A DNA stretch of 64,000 nucleotides, from assembly GCA_014621425.1 (NCBI GenBank), contig JAANBB010000045.1, positions 105,513 to 169,512 on the forward strand, given 5' to 3'. The stretch comes from Cylindrodendrum hubeiense (Eukaryota; Ascomycota; Sordariomycetes; Hypocreales; Nectriaceae). A program made the position numbers and the translations under genes. The notes beneath the pieces are model-generated. The model was not told the DNA's origin. It was given only the letters and a program-made list of their open reading frames with translations, and searched no databases. Shown here in pieces: positions 1 through 11,946 of this stretch. Numbering within the stretch: position 1 is the first letter of the stretch; each line of letters opens with the position of its first letter.

Positions 1-448
1 TCAGACTCCCGTTGCCTGCACTTCCCTGACCAGCACCGGCGTGGTCCGGATCCCGCGATTTGCGATACACTCCCAGCCCGCGACTCGTAGCATCGCCCAT
101 ATCATCCGGATAGCTACCCATCACGCGGTCAGGCCAGTCTCCATCCTCCCATTTAAGGAAGTAATCGCCGGCTAGCCGAGCAATATCATCTCCGCGAGTC
201 CAGTCGCGATATGCCAGCAAGGTGCCGCGGGTCATATCCGTGTCGTCAGTTGCATGGCCAGCAGACCAGTTGAAAGGTCCTCCGCCGATGATTTGTCGAA
301 GGCCGTTGGGATACCGAGAAGCAATCTGGCGGTGGCTTTTGAACTCAACGGTAGCACCAAGGGAGTCGCCCGCGTGAACGCCCAGCAGGGCGCCAATGAC
401 GCGAGATTCGCGCGCTGAAAGTTTTTTATCGGATGGAAAAGAAGTCAT
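1..448 (-). CDS. ADP-ribosylglycohydrolase (DraG/ARH family), 3' end beyond the window
   Basis: Reading from ATG at 448 toward position 1 gives 149 uninterrupted residues, and the gene runs off the left edge. Hallmarks of the DraG/ARH family are visible: a Gly/Ala-rich first helix GALLGVHAGDSLGATVEF (residues 19-36), the metal-binding motif TDDTDM (67-72), and GNGSL at 145-149, matching the start of the family's second metal-site region. The family removes ADP-ribose from proteins or small molecules using two Mg ions; the target of this member cannot be told. No signal peptide is seen, so it is probably cytosolic. The start is the first Met of the frame and lies just before the conserved region. 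The family call is firm; the missing C-terminal half prevents subtype assignment. Confidence 0.85.
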   Translation of the reverse strand, partial: MTSFPSDKKLSARESRVIGALLGVHAGDSLGATVEFKSHRQIASRYPNGLRQIIGGGPFNWSAGHATDDTDMTRGTLLAYRDWTRGDDIARLAGDYFLKWEDGDWPDRVMGSYPDDMGDATSRGLGVYRKSRDPDHAGAGQGSAGNGSL

Positions 449-1123
449 TGCAGAGTTTTCGGCGTAGTTTTCGTTGTTTGTATTGTTTACATTGTTTGCA
501 CTGAGCTGAAAGAGTCACCAGTCTTACACATGGCAGCCTAGTTGTGGGGAACGGCTCTTTACCACGTGACCTAGCTGAAAGTAGGGGTTGAATTCCAGGC
601 AGTTGGTAATAACCTTGGAGGTTTTCTGGTTAGTTCCACCACTCCGATATGAGTCAAGTATTCCAGTGATTTCTCTGTAACCTTTGTGTCTTTACAACGA
701 CTATACAATGACTCGCTGACCCATCCTCTCTTGCAGTGACTTATTTTGTGCCATTTTGCCAGCTTCCTGTGCCTTGAGTTTGATTTTCAAATTTTCTTCC
801 AATCCTTCACTAATCCCCGTCTAAATTTCCAATTCTCCAAGACAATAATATCCATCCGGAGCATCTTTTTTTAGCACCGCATCCGACTCGAGTCATCAAC
901 GCACCGGTATTTCACAACCAGTCCCACATGGAACTGCCTTGACGGTGGGTCTAGACCTGATCTAGAGATAGAAAGCCCACTTGGCGCGCTATTGTCCATA
1001 AAACCCTCCCACGTGGCAATAGTGCCTTATCGTGATAAAATTTTCGCCCGCTATTGTTTGTGCCTTCAGGGGATCTCGCTCATTTATCTCGCTCAACGCG
1101 GTTTACAGACCTCGCGATAAGTT
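449..1123. other. Intergenic region, divergent promoters
   Basis: This 675 bp region separates two divergent genes and should hold both promoters. It is pyrimidine-rich on the + strand between about 740 and 850. I see no coding sequence or RNA gene in it. Confidence 0.5.
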
Positions 1124-2338
1124 ATGGCTCCTGCGGGGTGTTTGCTGCCTCCATCGAGCAGCCTGCCGCCTTTATCGACGTTGCAAAAACTCACCGAGGA
1201 ACAAATCCTCTCGGCGCTCCAGGGCTTATCCGCTCTCTATTGCCCGCTGCCCGCCTCCGTTGCCTTCAAGTTGAGCCCAGAAAACAACAGTCTTGAACAT
1301 CTTGCGCCGCCACCACTCGTCGACTCTGGTTACACATCTGGTGTCGAAGACGACAGTCAGGATGTCGAGAACGTAGAGCAAAGCCTCGACGCACTCCGTG
1401 CGGACGGGTTTGAGCGCAATTTTGTAGAGCGCTGGTTGACAGGCTTCATGGCGCGAGCATACGACGTCCCGGGTCTGAGCTCAGAAGATGCGCGGGATCG
1501 TGCCCTTGATCAAGCTTCTTGGGTTCTTGAGTCCTTTGTGGCCAACACAGCCGACGACGACGAACTGGACGACGAACACACCCACTTCACGCGCGAATTC
1601 TCTTTCAATTTGTCCGTTCCCGGGAGCCAAGAAGAGGTCCCTGTCCAAGTGCAACTCAACGATGGACTGGCGGGCAAAAACTCCACCGACTGCGACGATG
1701 TGGGCCTGCAATCCTGGGGTGCATCTATTGTCCTCTCCGACCTGATGTGCGCCGAGCCTTCGCGCTTCGGTCTCACACAACCAAGCCTCGGCACTTCACC
1801 ACGCATCATCGAGCTAGGAGCAGGAACCGGACTTGTCAGCCTGGTGCTTGGAGCCATGCTACCTCACTTGGGAACTACAACGTCGGACGTAATTGCCACG
1901 GATTACCACCCGGCAGTGCTTGAAAACCTACGGACCAACATCGCAGCTAACTTTCCTTCCAACGGCCCGGTGGCCATGCACACCTCTCTTCTCGACTGGT
2001 CTGCACCGGTACTAGACTCGCCGCTGGATCTTCCCGCCGACATGCTGATTGCAACGGACGTGGTCTACGCACCTGAGCACGCAATATGGCTGCGCGACTG
2101 TGCGACTCGCCTTCTTTCTCCAGACGGAGTCTTCTGGCTACTCGTCACTGTTCGCCAGAATGGTAAATTTGAGGGGATTAGCGACACCGTCGAGGCGGCG
2201 TTTGCCACAACGGATCGCCCCAGGGGCAAGGATGGGCGCCTACTCACTATTCTCGACAGCGAGAAACTGGAGAAGCGGAGTCGAGTGGGACGGGGGGATG
2301 AGAGTGGGTATAGGCTATTTAGGGTCGGTTGGGCATAG
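1124..2338 (+). CDS. SAM-dependent protein methyltransferase, family 16 (EFM2/FAM86-like)
   Basis: A single-exon gene of 404 residues. The C-terminal half is a Rossmann methyltransferase of the family-16 lysine methyltransferase type: the preceding conserved block VGLQSWGASIVLSDLM (about 193-208), motif I ELGAGTGLVSL (230-240), an acidic residue after strand 2 in TDYHPAVLENL (259-269), and the post-strand-4 motif TDVVYAPEH (311-319) in place of the family DVVY/D. Family members methylate lysines on translation factors and other proteins. The length and the 190-residue helical N-terminal extension resemble yeast Efm2, which modifies eEF2, but that assignment is an inference. The Met at 1124 is the first in the frame that keeps the whole homologous region; a short upstream exon cannot be excluded. 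Confidence 0.8.
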   Translation: MAPAGCLLPPSSSLPPLSTLQKLTEEQILSALQGLSALYCPLPASVAFKLSPENNSLEHLAPPPLVDSGYTSGVEDDSQDVENVEQSLDALRADGFERNFVERWLTGFMARAYDVPGLSSEDARDRALDQASWVLESFVANTADDDELDDEHTHFTREFSFNLSVPGSQEEVPVQVQLNDGLAGKNSTDCDDVGLQSWGASIVLSDLMCAEPSRFGLTQPSLGTSPRIIELGAGTGLVSLVLGAMLPHLGTTTSDVIATDYHPAVLENLRTNIAANFPSNGPVAMHTSLLDWSAPVLDSPLDLPADMLIATDVVYAPEHAIWLRDCATRLLSPDGVFWLLVTVRQNGKFEGISDTVEAAFATTDRPRGKDGRLLTILDSEKLEKRSRVGRGDESGYRLFRVGWA

Positions 2339-2938
2339 ACATAGAATACATAGACAGGGGGTGTCATATACGATAGACATGACGTAGATAGAATTCACGA
2401 CGCATAGATCGGCTCAGCATAGGGCCAAATAGACAACGACACAATAGAACAAGCATCTTATATTGCAAACCAAATCCATGAGTCAAGCCCAGTAATGATC
2501 CATCATTGATATGAGCGTCTTAATAGCAGTGTGAAGTAGCTTTGTCCCTCATTAGCTCACTGACATCAGTCTTCTTTGTTACTTATCACAGCCTCGTATA
2601 GGTCCCAGATCGATTGCTTGCAGTGAAGCGCTGAACATGCACTCCATTCTGATAAACGCCACCAAAAACAACACTCAATCTCCAAGACCGAGCTGGTTTC
2701 AAGTGTCACCAAAGGAAATCACTCATCTCATCATTGTTGAAATTTTCAATTAATCATATAACTGCTCAACACTATATCAATCCCCAATTCTGGTCGCCTT
2801 CTCGACCGTCATTAATAGCCTTCCATATATACCTGAGACAATCCCACAACAGACCCAACACTTCTCATCATTATCAAAGTCCTCAGTTGTTTTCCATAAA
2901 ACAATATCAGCATTGGTTCTAATCACAAACTGACAGCC
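2339..2938. other. Intergenic region
   Basis: 600 bp without a recognisable gene. The right part (about 2800-2935) has a TATATA stretch near 2825 followed by CA/CT-rich sequence, which looks like a promoter and leader for the small reading frame at 2939. Confidence 0.4.
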
Positions 2939-3112
2939 ATGAACTCTATCAAATCCTCCAAGACGCTCACCGAGCAGAGAGTTGCGGTCGACGATCCCTC
3001 AGGTATTGCTGGGCCGTTATGCGGCTGCTATTGCGGTTGCCGCCAGGTTATCAAGCATCCGACGTCACTCATCTGCACTCACTGCATTATCTACTGCTAT
3101 ACGGACAGTTGA
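2939..3112 (+). CDS. Possible small cysteine-rich (metallothionein-like) protein
   Basis: A 57-residue frame starts with ATG in a fair fungal context (ACAGCCATGAA) about 115 bp after a TATATA element and a CT/CA-rich leader. The second half carries seven cysteines in two clusters: alternating CGCYCGC at residues 28-34 and CTHCIIYC at 46-53. Alternating C-X-C and C-X2-C patterns are typical of metallothioneins and small metal-binding proteins, but the spacing matches no family I can name. There is no signal peptide. It lies tail to tail with the DJ-1-like gene, 137 bp away. The frame is short, so chance is a real alternative, and an intron could change the C-terminus. Confidence 0.3.
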   Translation: MNSIKSSKTLTEQRVAVDDPSGIAGPLCGCYCGCRQVIKHPTSLICTHCIIYCYTDS

Positions 3113-3249
3113 TAAAATATTCAGTGAGATTCACCTTCCTCCGAGTTATCTCATCAGTATTGCTAAAGAATCGAGTGCTGATTGGTGCTGGGGCCATGAT
3201 TACTATTTGCATTCTGCGGTAGCTAGGGGCAAATGAGATAAGGAGATAG

Positions 3250-4279
3250 CTAAGAGAAACTTTTGACCAGATCCACCATCTTCCGCGCCATTTCTTCCGT
3301 ATCACCAGGGAATCGGGCGCTGATGTAGTTGTATTGCTCGTCTTCCACCACAAATCTACGCGTGAAGCGCTCGTTAGGGATCATGGACAGAAATCTCATC
3401 AGCAGAAACACTTACGGGGACAATCCAATGCTGCTTTTATACTGCTTCTCGGGTTCCTTCAGGCACTTCTTAATCTGGTCATAGATGTCAGTTCAGACAA
3501 GTCACAAACAAACAGTAACAATAGCCGTCAGGTTTGTGCTCACCGATTCCTCAACGTTCTCGGTGCCGGCACCATACGTCTTGTAGTAATCTCCCAGGAC
3601 GATTCGAGTTCCCCAATAGGCGACTTGCTCAAATCGAGCAGGTAGTGTCGCAGTACAACACTCGCTAATCACGCTTTGGCCATCGGCGCCTTTAGCATTA
3701 GCCAGAACGAGTACGCCATGACAGATGGCCCCGACGGCCTTGACACCGTCTGGTTTGCGGGTCTTGGGGAAATAATGTACCAACAACGCATGCACTGTGG
3801 GAGAGTCTAAGATTTGGCGAACCGCCTTGTCGTGGCCACCTGGCAGAAAAACGAGAGAGAACGGATCCAACGAGAAGCCCGGAGCAGACCACGCGAGCGG
3901 ATGCTGGCACTCTTCCGACGCGATCATCTTAGCGTAATCTTGTACAACAGATTTCTTGGCGCCCTACCAAACGATAATCCTTTGTCAGCGGGATTGAGGG
4001 CCCAATACATCACAGTTGAGATCTATTCGATGCGGTAGCTTACAAGGAGCTTCTGGCCCAATCCCTGGTGCAGGATTTTATCACACTCCGGTGCGTTGCC
4101 GTTCTCCGTGGCAAACTGCACATCGAATCCGGCATCTTTGAATGCGATGTAGGGCACCGTAGCCTCTACCATTACAATTCATTGAGTCGGTCTGAAGCAT
4201 TGACACTGAGGATCCCCAACGTACCAGTAGGCTCGTGGCCATAATCGGCCATGAGGATGAGAACTTTAGGCGTCGTCAT
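3250..4279 (-). CDS. DJ-1/PfpI (Hsp31-like) family protein
   Basis: Five exons (4279-4225, 4165-4044, 3963-3544, 3474-3416, 3355-3250) join in frame to 253 residues. The N-terminus KVLILMADYGHE is the first strand of the class I glutamine-amidotransferase fold. The conserved glutamate region is HEPTEATVPYIAF, and VFLPGGHD precedes the nucleophile elbow GAICHG with the reactive cysteine. Length and the long middle helix region fit the yeast Hsp31/ThiJ-PfpI group, whose members act as glutathione-independent glyoxalases or stress chaperones. All introns are 50-81 bp with GT-AG ends. No targeting signal is seen, so a cytosolic stress-response role is likely. The exact activity is not provable from sequence. 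Confidence 0.85.
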
Positions 4280-6274
4280 TCTGGGCAACTAATTTAAAGC
4301 GGGAGAAAGAATTTACCGGAAGCCTCCGGATAGAGAAAAGACGATGGTCGAGTATGTTCGTCACTCGAGGTTTCGCTGCAACCATCTGATGGAATGATGA
4401 CAAGATGACACGTGATGCCCCGTTATCTTGTGGATTGACCTTGATAAGATAAGATAGCGGTTGATAAGATAAGGGGCTCTCTCGTCCTCGTTTTCTCCAA
4501 AACCTCCACATAGAGACTACCCTGGGGTATATCATTCAGAGCATGATAAGTTACCCCCAATGCCTCCGAGTTTTATAGAAATTTTTAATTGTATTTTGCT
4601 GCATCCACTTTAAACTCAGTATTTTCTAATGAATATTTAAGCTTGGGGGTGTCACCGAATTTAGACACAATTCTTGCTTCTCCTGACCACGCCTGCATAT
4701 CAATGAGAACTGCGATTTCTACCCTTCAAGCTCCTTATTTCCACTACGATCCATATGTTCACTGGGTAACCGTCAAATACTCTTTGGCGCATGGACACGC
4801 GTCCCCTTTCGCATACTGAAGGCCTGGAACTGAAGTGTCTCACCTGGCATCATACTTTCGGGGTTCCTAAGACACCGAATAGGTCCACAATGCCATGCCA
4901 CTCTAATATGCCATGAGTAATGTCCGAAAATGTGATGGGGCATTGTGAAGTAATTAAAATACACTCTCACGATGTACGCTTTCGACATTGGGTGATTGAT
5001 AGCACCATCTCGCATCGACTTGAGTTCTCTATTGTCAGCATCAGCGTACTCCCGTGTCCCATTTCATTTCGTTACTAATTCATCTCAACAGTCTTCAACC
5101 CCTCTGCTGTGAATCCTAGATCGGCAGAGGACGACGATCAAAAACGGTGGTGTTGAGAACTGAACCACCCGCCGCCATAAAAATGCGGGGGATCGACTGC
5201 AACATTTCCACCGTGGTCAAAAATGGCTCGGGGAGCCCGAGAAACCTCCCAAAAGGACTAGCTGCCGCAAGGACCGAGACCTTGGCTGGCCGCTTTGGGT
5301 TTTTGTGTCTTAGGGGCGAGATCCATCATCGATCTGACTTAGGAATGTCCCGACCAACGGACGGCCAAGGACGGGAGCTAGAGCCTAGATAAGACACAAT
5401 TTCAAAGGTAGTTCCGCTGGCTTTTGATTCGAGGTCAAGTTTCCGAAAGAGCCGTTCTCGCTTCGCACTTCCTGTCGCGGGAGCCCAGACTCCACAACGG
5501 CGGAGCCAATATTCCTTAAATCGGCGTCCACATACCATCCAAAGTCCCAACTCGGCCAAGTCCAACGCTTCCTGCGAACCTTGCCTCAAAACCTGCTCGT
5601 AGCTGGAATTCGGACTAGGAAGAATGTGATTGCGGGAACAAAGGCGAGACCCTGCTATCCCCACACAATGGCTGGCCGCGGCTCGCACGAATAATTATAT
5701 CCACCCGACTTGGGCGGCGTTGAATCATGACCAGAGCCTATTGGGTTTATGATCGACATGGAGTCACGTGAAGTCATGGTAATTGGACCAGCATCGGAGA
5801 GTTTCTGCTGCCGGATTCTCCGTTCATGCCGGGCAGCCGAGCTCGAGCCTAGATCTCGATTTGCTAGGAATTAGTCATTTCCAAGAAAGACTAATGAGCC
5901 ACTCCCACCTGTGCCCACCCCGAATAAGGAATTCTGCTCGCCGATTTCGCACCCATAGTATTCCCGCACCAAAGGCAAAGGATAGTGCTCGAAGCGTTGG
6001 CGAGGGAAGTACCTCGACGGATTCAGGAATGGGCGACTAGTCAGTTCCCCCGACGAAAACGGGCACACGCGGGCCCTGCCTGAACTCTGCTGGCTGCATT
6101 CGCCACAAAGATTGATTGAATTATGCTTAGACGGTCGGGGCCCGATCGGGACAAAGTTAATTCAGAGGATCTCAGCGATATGCAGGTATGTGACCCGGGG
6201 ATACTCAGGCAGGTTGGCTAATTGCTTGGCAACCTGCCGGAAGCAACGCAGATCTACAACGGCCATCCGACTTG
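4280..6274. other. Long intergenic region
   Basis: About 2 kb with only short frames in all six directions and no family I recognise. Local composition changes from A/T-rich (4550-5050) to mixed. The right end holds the promoter of the HsbA-like gene. Confidence 0.4.
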
Positions 6275-6280
6275 TATAAA
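6275..6280 (+). promoter_or_regulatory. TATA box of the HsbA-like gene
   Basis: TATAAA lies 140 bp before the start codon and is followed by a long pyrimidine-rich leader (6300-6400), the usual layout of strongly expressed fungal genes. Confidence 0.6.
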
Positions 6281-6419
6281 GCATGGCCATTATCTCCTCC
6301 AAATAAGAGTCTTTTCTACTCACCAACACACACTCAACTTCCCACACTACCACTTCCACCTCTTCCAACTCTTCTCTGCCTCTCAATCACAGTTTCGCCT
6401 GCAACCAACAACCTTCACA

Positions 6420-7027
6420 ATGCAGTTCAAGTTCCTCGCTCTCGCCACCAGCCTTCTGGCTGCCTCTTCGGTCCAGGCCGCCGCTATTCCCGCTGATACC
6501 GCGGTTACCAAAGCCGTCGCCGCCCTTACCAAGATTGCTACGCAGTCCGATGCTCTGACCACAAGCATCAACAAACTCAAGCCGACCAACATTCTTACGA
6601 ATGGATTTGTGAGAACAACCAAGCAACACCTAATACGCATTTGCTAACCGGTGTTTAGACTGTCCTCACCGACCTCACCAAGCTATTCGGGACTGTTGGC
6701 ACTGGAACCACTGCTGTGGGTGTGCCCGCCTTGACCGCCAACACCGCATCGCTCGACAACCAGGCACTCCTATGCACTACCATTAACAAGGTTACCACCT
6801 CTTTGACTAGCCTGTTGACGGCCCTCAACAACCAGCTTTCCATCATCGCCGGAAGTCTTCTTGCCATTCCCCTTCAGGTCGTGGTGGGCCTTCTCAGCAC
6901 CGCCGTGAACGGACTTAATACTCAAGTCGTCGTCGCCTCGCCTTCTTGCGCCGCAGGCACTGACGCCAACTTTGACCTCCTGACCACCCTCTTCAACACC
7001 CTCACCCTCACCAACACCAGCCCCTAG
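6420..7027 (+). CDS. Secreted HsbA-like hydrophobic surface-binding / cell-wall protein
   Basis: Two exons (6420-6608, 6659-7027) encode 185 residues. Residues 1-20 form a clean signal peptide ending in SSVQA-A. The rest is rich in Ala, Thr, Leu and Val, with regularly spaced amphipathic helices and only two cysteines (CTT and SCAAG), the pattern of the HsbA family (cell-wall galactomannoprotein, PF12296). HsbA proteins adsorb to hydrophobic surfaces and can recruit secreted hydrolases such as cutinases; others are wall mannoproteins. The 50 bp intron has GTGAGA...TTTAG ends. Strong TATA, CT-rich leader and biased codons point to high expression. No GPI signal is seen at the C-terminus. Confidence 0.8.
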
Positions 7028-7243
7028 TTGGAAGTCGAGAGCAGGGCTATCACTCCTACTTGGATGGAGTGGCACAGCGTTGAATAAGCTGGGTGGGCTT
7101 TCATATGGACTATCACCACAGGAATAGGTGGAATCAAGGGGGCGGAATCAAGGAAGTGGAATCGAGTAGACAGAATAATAAAAATAATATACTATTCCCT
7201 GAGATTATTTACACCTACCGCATTGTTTCTTGGTAATCACGCT

Positions 7244-10200
7244 CTATCCACGCCAGAATGATTCCCAAGCCTCCTTACAGAGTTCTTCCCGGATCTGTCT
7301 GAGAAGCTCCTTGAACTCAACTGGCTCCTCTCCTTCCAACATTACCTTTCCATCCTTAACTCCGTGCCAGCCCTCAATCGGCGCTTTGATATATTTGTGG
7401 TCTTTTCCACAGTACTGCCGCCCTTTTATGGGCTGCTCTCCTCTGTTGTCCGCCTGCCGGGCGTCGTAGCACTCCTCACAGAGAAAGTCAACGCAGGTGA
7501 CGCACTGATACGCGATACGTCCCTTCCACCAGGAAAAGCTGTTGCCTGGGTAACAGATGCCGTTACATGAAAGCTCCACGTTGTAAGGGTCATCCAGATC
7601 GCCTTCATCCGTGGGCGGTTCTTCGTCCTCGTCGTCGGAGCCCCCATCTTCGGAGCCCCCATCTTCGGAGCCGCTCCCACTGTATCCGGAAGACGAAGAA
7701 CCGCTGCCTTCCCAGTCGTCTTCGTTACCCGCGTTAGAACCAGTCTCGCTATTGCTTTCCTCGTCATAGTTGATGTTGGGGTCCAGACGGTTGAATTGCG
7801 CCGACACGAGAATCCGCGCCATCCTCATCAGCTTCTCGCCATCTGGCACAGCGTCTCCGATAATGGTGAGGGCTGTCGCGAGGTATCTCAGCTGGTACGT
7901 GTCGTTCCACCCGACCGAATCGGTAAGTGCGTCGATGCATGTGTCGATCATGCCTTGCAGCGTCGACTGGAACTCGTTCAGCGGTCCCATCTTGAGGTAC
8001 ATACGCGCCATTGCAATGCGACGTTGGAAAAGACCCGAGTCTGAATCTGGTGGCACGTCAAGCGCAAGGGGCCGCGTAATCAGTCCCTTGACAGCCTCGA
8101 GAAGCCCGGCTTTGACAACCGGGTCGCTGGACTTCATGAAGAGGCGATTGAGGACATCCGACTGCAAGTTGATGGCAAAATCAAGGGTGGAAGCTGGATA
8201 TTCTTCCGTGACTGCGTACTCCCAGCCCGTTGAATTGCTGTCAAGTGCCTCGTCCAGCACCTTTCGGGCTTGTTCAAGATCTCCCGAGACCTCAATATGA
8301 AAGATGGCGAGATCGCAACGTAGAGGAGCGGCAGCGCCCACGTTATCCAGGTATCGGATAGCATCCTCGAGCATCTGAGCAACAAAATCCTGCTCTCCGC
8401 TGTTAAAAGCTGCGTCTCGGATATCGGCCTGCCTGTCAGCTCCCGAATCTTCGTAATCCCAAGCCATCCAACCCAAACGTTCCAGAGGAGACCATTTCTT
8501 CAATGTCTCGATGAATTTCTTACTATCTTCATCATCGTCAGAGAATAATGAGATTTCCTCATCCAAGATCTCTCCGGATGTCAGGTTCGTCGGGTCACTT
8601 TTCCTCGATTGATGGTACGACTCGGCCGCGGCAGCCAAATCTTCAACTTCAACCTCTATCTGAGCCTTTGTCACGAGAACCGCCCGTCGGACCGATGGAG
8701 GCACTGTCTCGTCGTCGAGGTTTTCAATGCAGCTAAGGATGCTCTTGTGCGCTTTCTCAGCGTCATCTTGCTTTAGGTGGATTCGTGCCATCAATTCCAG
8801 GCTCTTCACCTTGTCCAGAGGCTTCTCGCTCAGCTTAATGGCATGTTTGCAAGTCGTTTGCGCCGGCTTCTTCTGCTTGAAATTTAGGAGCAGCATGGCA
8901 ACTGCGCGATAGGCTGTCGCATTCATTTTTACATCTCCTAGCACGCCCTCGAGGCCGAGAACAGCCTGCCTGTCGGTAAGAGGCTCCTTGCCGTCGTAAT
9001 CGCCAAGCGCAGATTCGAAATTTGTCCGGGCCTGGTTTGACAGCATTTCTTCCTGGTGGCTCTAAAAGAATGGTTAAACATGATCCAAATATATATGGGG
9101 GATAAATTACCACTTCCAACGCCTGTCTCACTGCTCTGAAGGAGATAATCGCAGCCCCCAGGTTATCCGCGGCGTAAAGCCTTTGGCCATGGCCCCGAGC
9201 CAGCTGAAGAAGGCATTGTCGGGGATTCTCGGCAAGGGGAGTCCACCACTCTACCATGGGGGCGCTTAGATGCTGGCGGGCATCTGTGTCGAGTAACTTG
9301 GCCCATTTAGAGATCTTTTCAAAAGTCTGGTCGGTGAACGTCTTCTTGTAGTCTCCCATCTGATGTGATCCCTTGGCCCATTCGGCCATGGTGGCGTAGT
9401 TTTGTTTATTGGATACGACAGTCCCAAACGCCTCCATAACCTCGGCTTGCTGTTCGGGCGAGTGCTCTTCAAGGTTGATCAGTTTCCAGTGGCTAAACAC
9501 GAAGTAAGTCGTGTATACTTTGAGCCCATCGTTAATTAGCATCGTTCCCGAGGGTGTCGGACGCGCAAGCTTAGCAGCATCAAGGAACATCTGTCTGTGG
9601 GCTTCTGAAGCACTCCAACGGAGGTTACCATCCTGCTTGGTGTCCTCGAGGAAAAAAGACCTCATCGACCGCTCCAGGAACTTGACTGGGAGCACTCCGT
9701 CATTGTAAATGATACTGGGGTTCATGGAATCCTGGCTCTTTTCCAGCTCTTCAATGGCAGTGTATTGTTCATCGGAGTCCAGCTTTGCCCGGGCCTCGGC
9801 ATCAACGCCGGGATCACCCACCCGGACGAACTTTGCGAAGGGCTCGGGGATTTCCTCAAGATCAAAGTTCTCATCTCCGACCCAGAACTTCAACAGCGAG
9901 CGCACCTCATTCAACAGCAAAGGGCGAAATGAGTAGGCAGTCCAATGCAAGAGCTTGGACACGAGATGTTGGTGGCTGGTTCCTGTGCGGCGATGGCACT
10001 CATCCAACAGGCCTTCATAGAGCTCATGAAGGTTCGATGGCAGGGGCTTTTCCAATCTTTGGAGGACGGCGCCCTCGCGACGGAGAGTATTGAGTCTAAT
10101 CAGCAGGTGCTCAGCATACAGCATATCTATAATGTTAGCCGTTGCCTCCGCTCGCTAAAACGGAAAGGTACTTACTCGGTGCCACCTCCTCAACCTTGTC

Positions 10201-11946
10201 GGCGACTCGTTGTTTGACATATCTACCAAATGTGCGAAGCGCGCTGAGAGTGTTGAGGCGATTCCAGACAAGTGCCTTGAAGTCTTCCGCCTGTTTCTCC
10301 TTATTTACCTCGATTTGTATGGGCGAAGAAACCTCAGTGACCTTGGGAAGAACAGTTTGCCGACCGGTGAAAACTATTGAGACCCTCAAGTTTTCTTCTC
10401 TAATAATCTCCAGGAACTCTGTGAACGAAGATAGGGAATCCAGCTCGTCCAGCCCATCCAGCATAACGAAGAGTCGATTCTTGGAGTCTTTGTGAAAAGC
10501 GGGAGCGAGAAGTTTCCGTACTATGTCCTGCCATTTGTCAAGATCAATGGCAACCTCATCTTTGAGATATTCGGTATTTATGAGCTCGCAGATAGGAGCA
10601 TTCTGTTCCACCACCTGGTTGATAATTGTGACAACGGCGGCGATGAATGAAGAAAGGCTGTCGCTTTGCTCTCGGAAGTAGAAATGAGCTGCGCACGTCT
10701 GCTTCGAGGCATCCTGTTCCGCCTCCTTCAGCAATCTTTCATAAACCGTCGCACCAACGTGGCTCTTCCCTGACCCCGGATCACCCGTAATAGCCAGCAG
10801 ACGTTGTGTCCCAGCTTCTTGGCCGAACCACTCGTCCCATTCGGGCTCTGAGAAAACCCAGTTGCATGTGTCGGCCACGATCGTCTCCTTTAGGATATGA
10901 TACTCATGGTCTTCGTTTTTCACCGTCAAGAGTACATTGCGGATCCTTTTCGCCGAAGCCGGTTTGAGTTGATCAGCAGCCGAGACCTTGCTCCGCTGCT
11001 CCTTGTTCCGGTTCTTCTTTTCCTCTTCAAAGGCTTTCAGCAACTTGGCCATGTCTGTGCGGATGGTCTCAGTCGTGTCTCGGATTGTGCCCATGACCTC
11101 CATTTGCTGCTCCAGCATGGCGATATGGGACTTTTGGTTGGTTTGCAGCTCCTTGGTCATGCTCTGGAGCTCTTCGGTGTTGCCAAGAATTGCAAACTCC
11201 GTAGCGCTCTGCAGGCGAGCCAGCTTTAGATCCATGTTCTTCCTGGCACCTCCCAGGTCGCCGTCCTCGCCCTGGAGCAGGTTTGAGATCCATTTTTCTG
11301 GTGAAACGTCAGCATTTCACCTGAAATTATTGTACATGTCATGACTCACTAAATCGACCGAGTTCAATGTACTTGTGTGCAAAACCGCACATAGTCAAAA
11401 AAGACGTGAAGACATCCATCAAACAGTTCTCGTAGGCTTTGTATTTTGGCAATCTTGTCTCCAAAATAACAATGCGCTGCAGGAAACTGTTCATGTCCTC
11501 GAAAAAGACAACCACAATGTCATAATCAGCCGAGACTTGTCGGCAGGCCTAATAGCCGATTAAAATACGTTGCATTTCGGAGACAGAGAGATACTTGCGG
11601 TGAGCATGTAGGTGACAGCAGTGCCGATAGCAGCAGCCGGAGGGAATGCTGGAGTGGCGGCCGAGATGAGCTGCTGAGCGCCCTTCTCGAGGTAGTCCAG
11701 GTTCGTGGCGAAGAGCGTCCGCAGTTTGTCCACCTTCTTCTCATTATGGCGAAACTTGTGGAAATTGTTCATCTCCTTGGTACCCTTGGCAATCATGGCG
11801 TCAACATTTTCGTACTTTTGTTCGAGATCAAATCCCACAATGCCCTTGTAGCTTTTTAAAGCCTCCTTCCACAGGTCAGCCACATCGCGATTGTCACTCT
11901 TCAGATCCTCGGCAAGGCCTGGCGGGATTTCAGTCCCAGAAGCCAT
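7244..11946 (-). CDS. NLR-like STAND receptor: Goodbye - NACHT - TPR - ZZ-type zinc finger
   Basis: Five exons (11946-11599, 11548-11350, 11297-10176, 10126-9111, 9061-7244) give 1500 residues. The N-terminal ~200 residues match the fungal STAND 'Goodbye' domain (LWKEALKSY, VSADYD, FFEDMNSFL, VFTSFLTMCGFAHKYI). The NACHT domain has a Walker A GDPGSGKS (354-361) and Walker B LFVMLDGLDEL (about 458-468). A helical winged region follows, then TPR-like helices (about 870-1290), an acidic Ser/Gly/Asp linker, and near 1390-1455 a Cys/His-rich ZZ-like zinc finger (CNGIC, CVTC, CEEC, HKY). Such proteins oligomerise on ligand binding and act in non-self recognition and cell death. The first intron appears to be GC-AG. 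All domains are intact. Confidence is high for the NLR class and moderate for the zinc-finger type. Confidence 0.85.
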
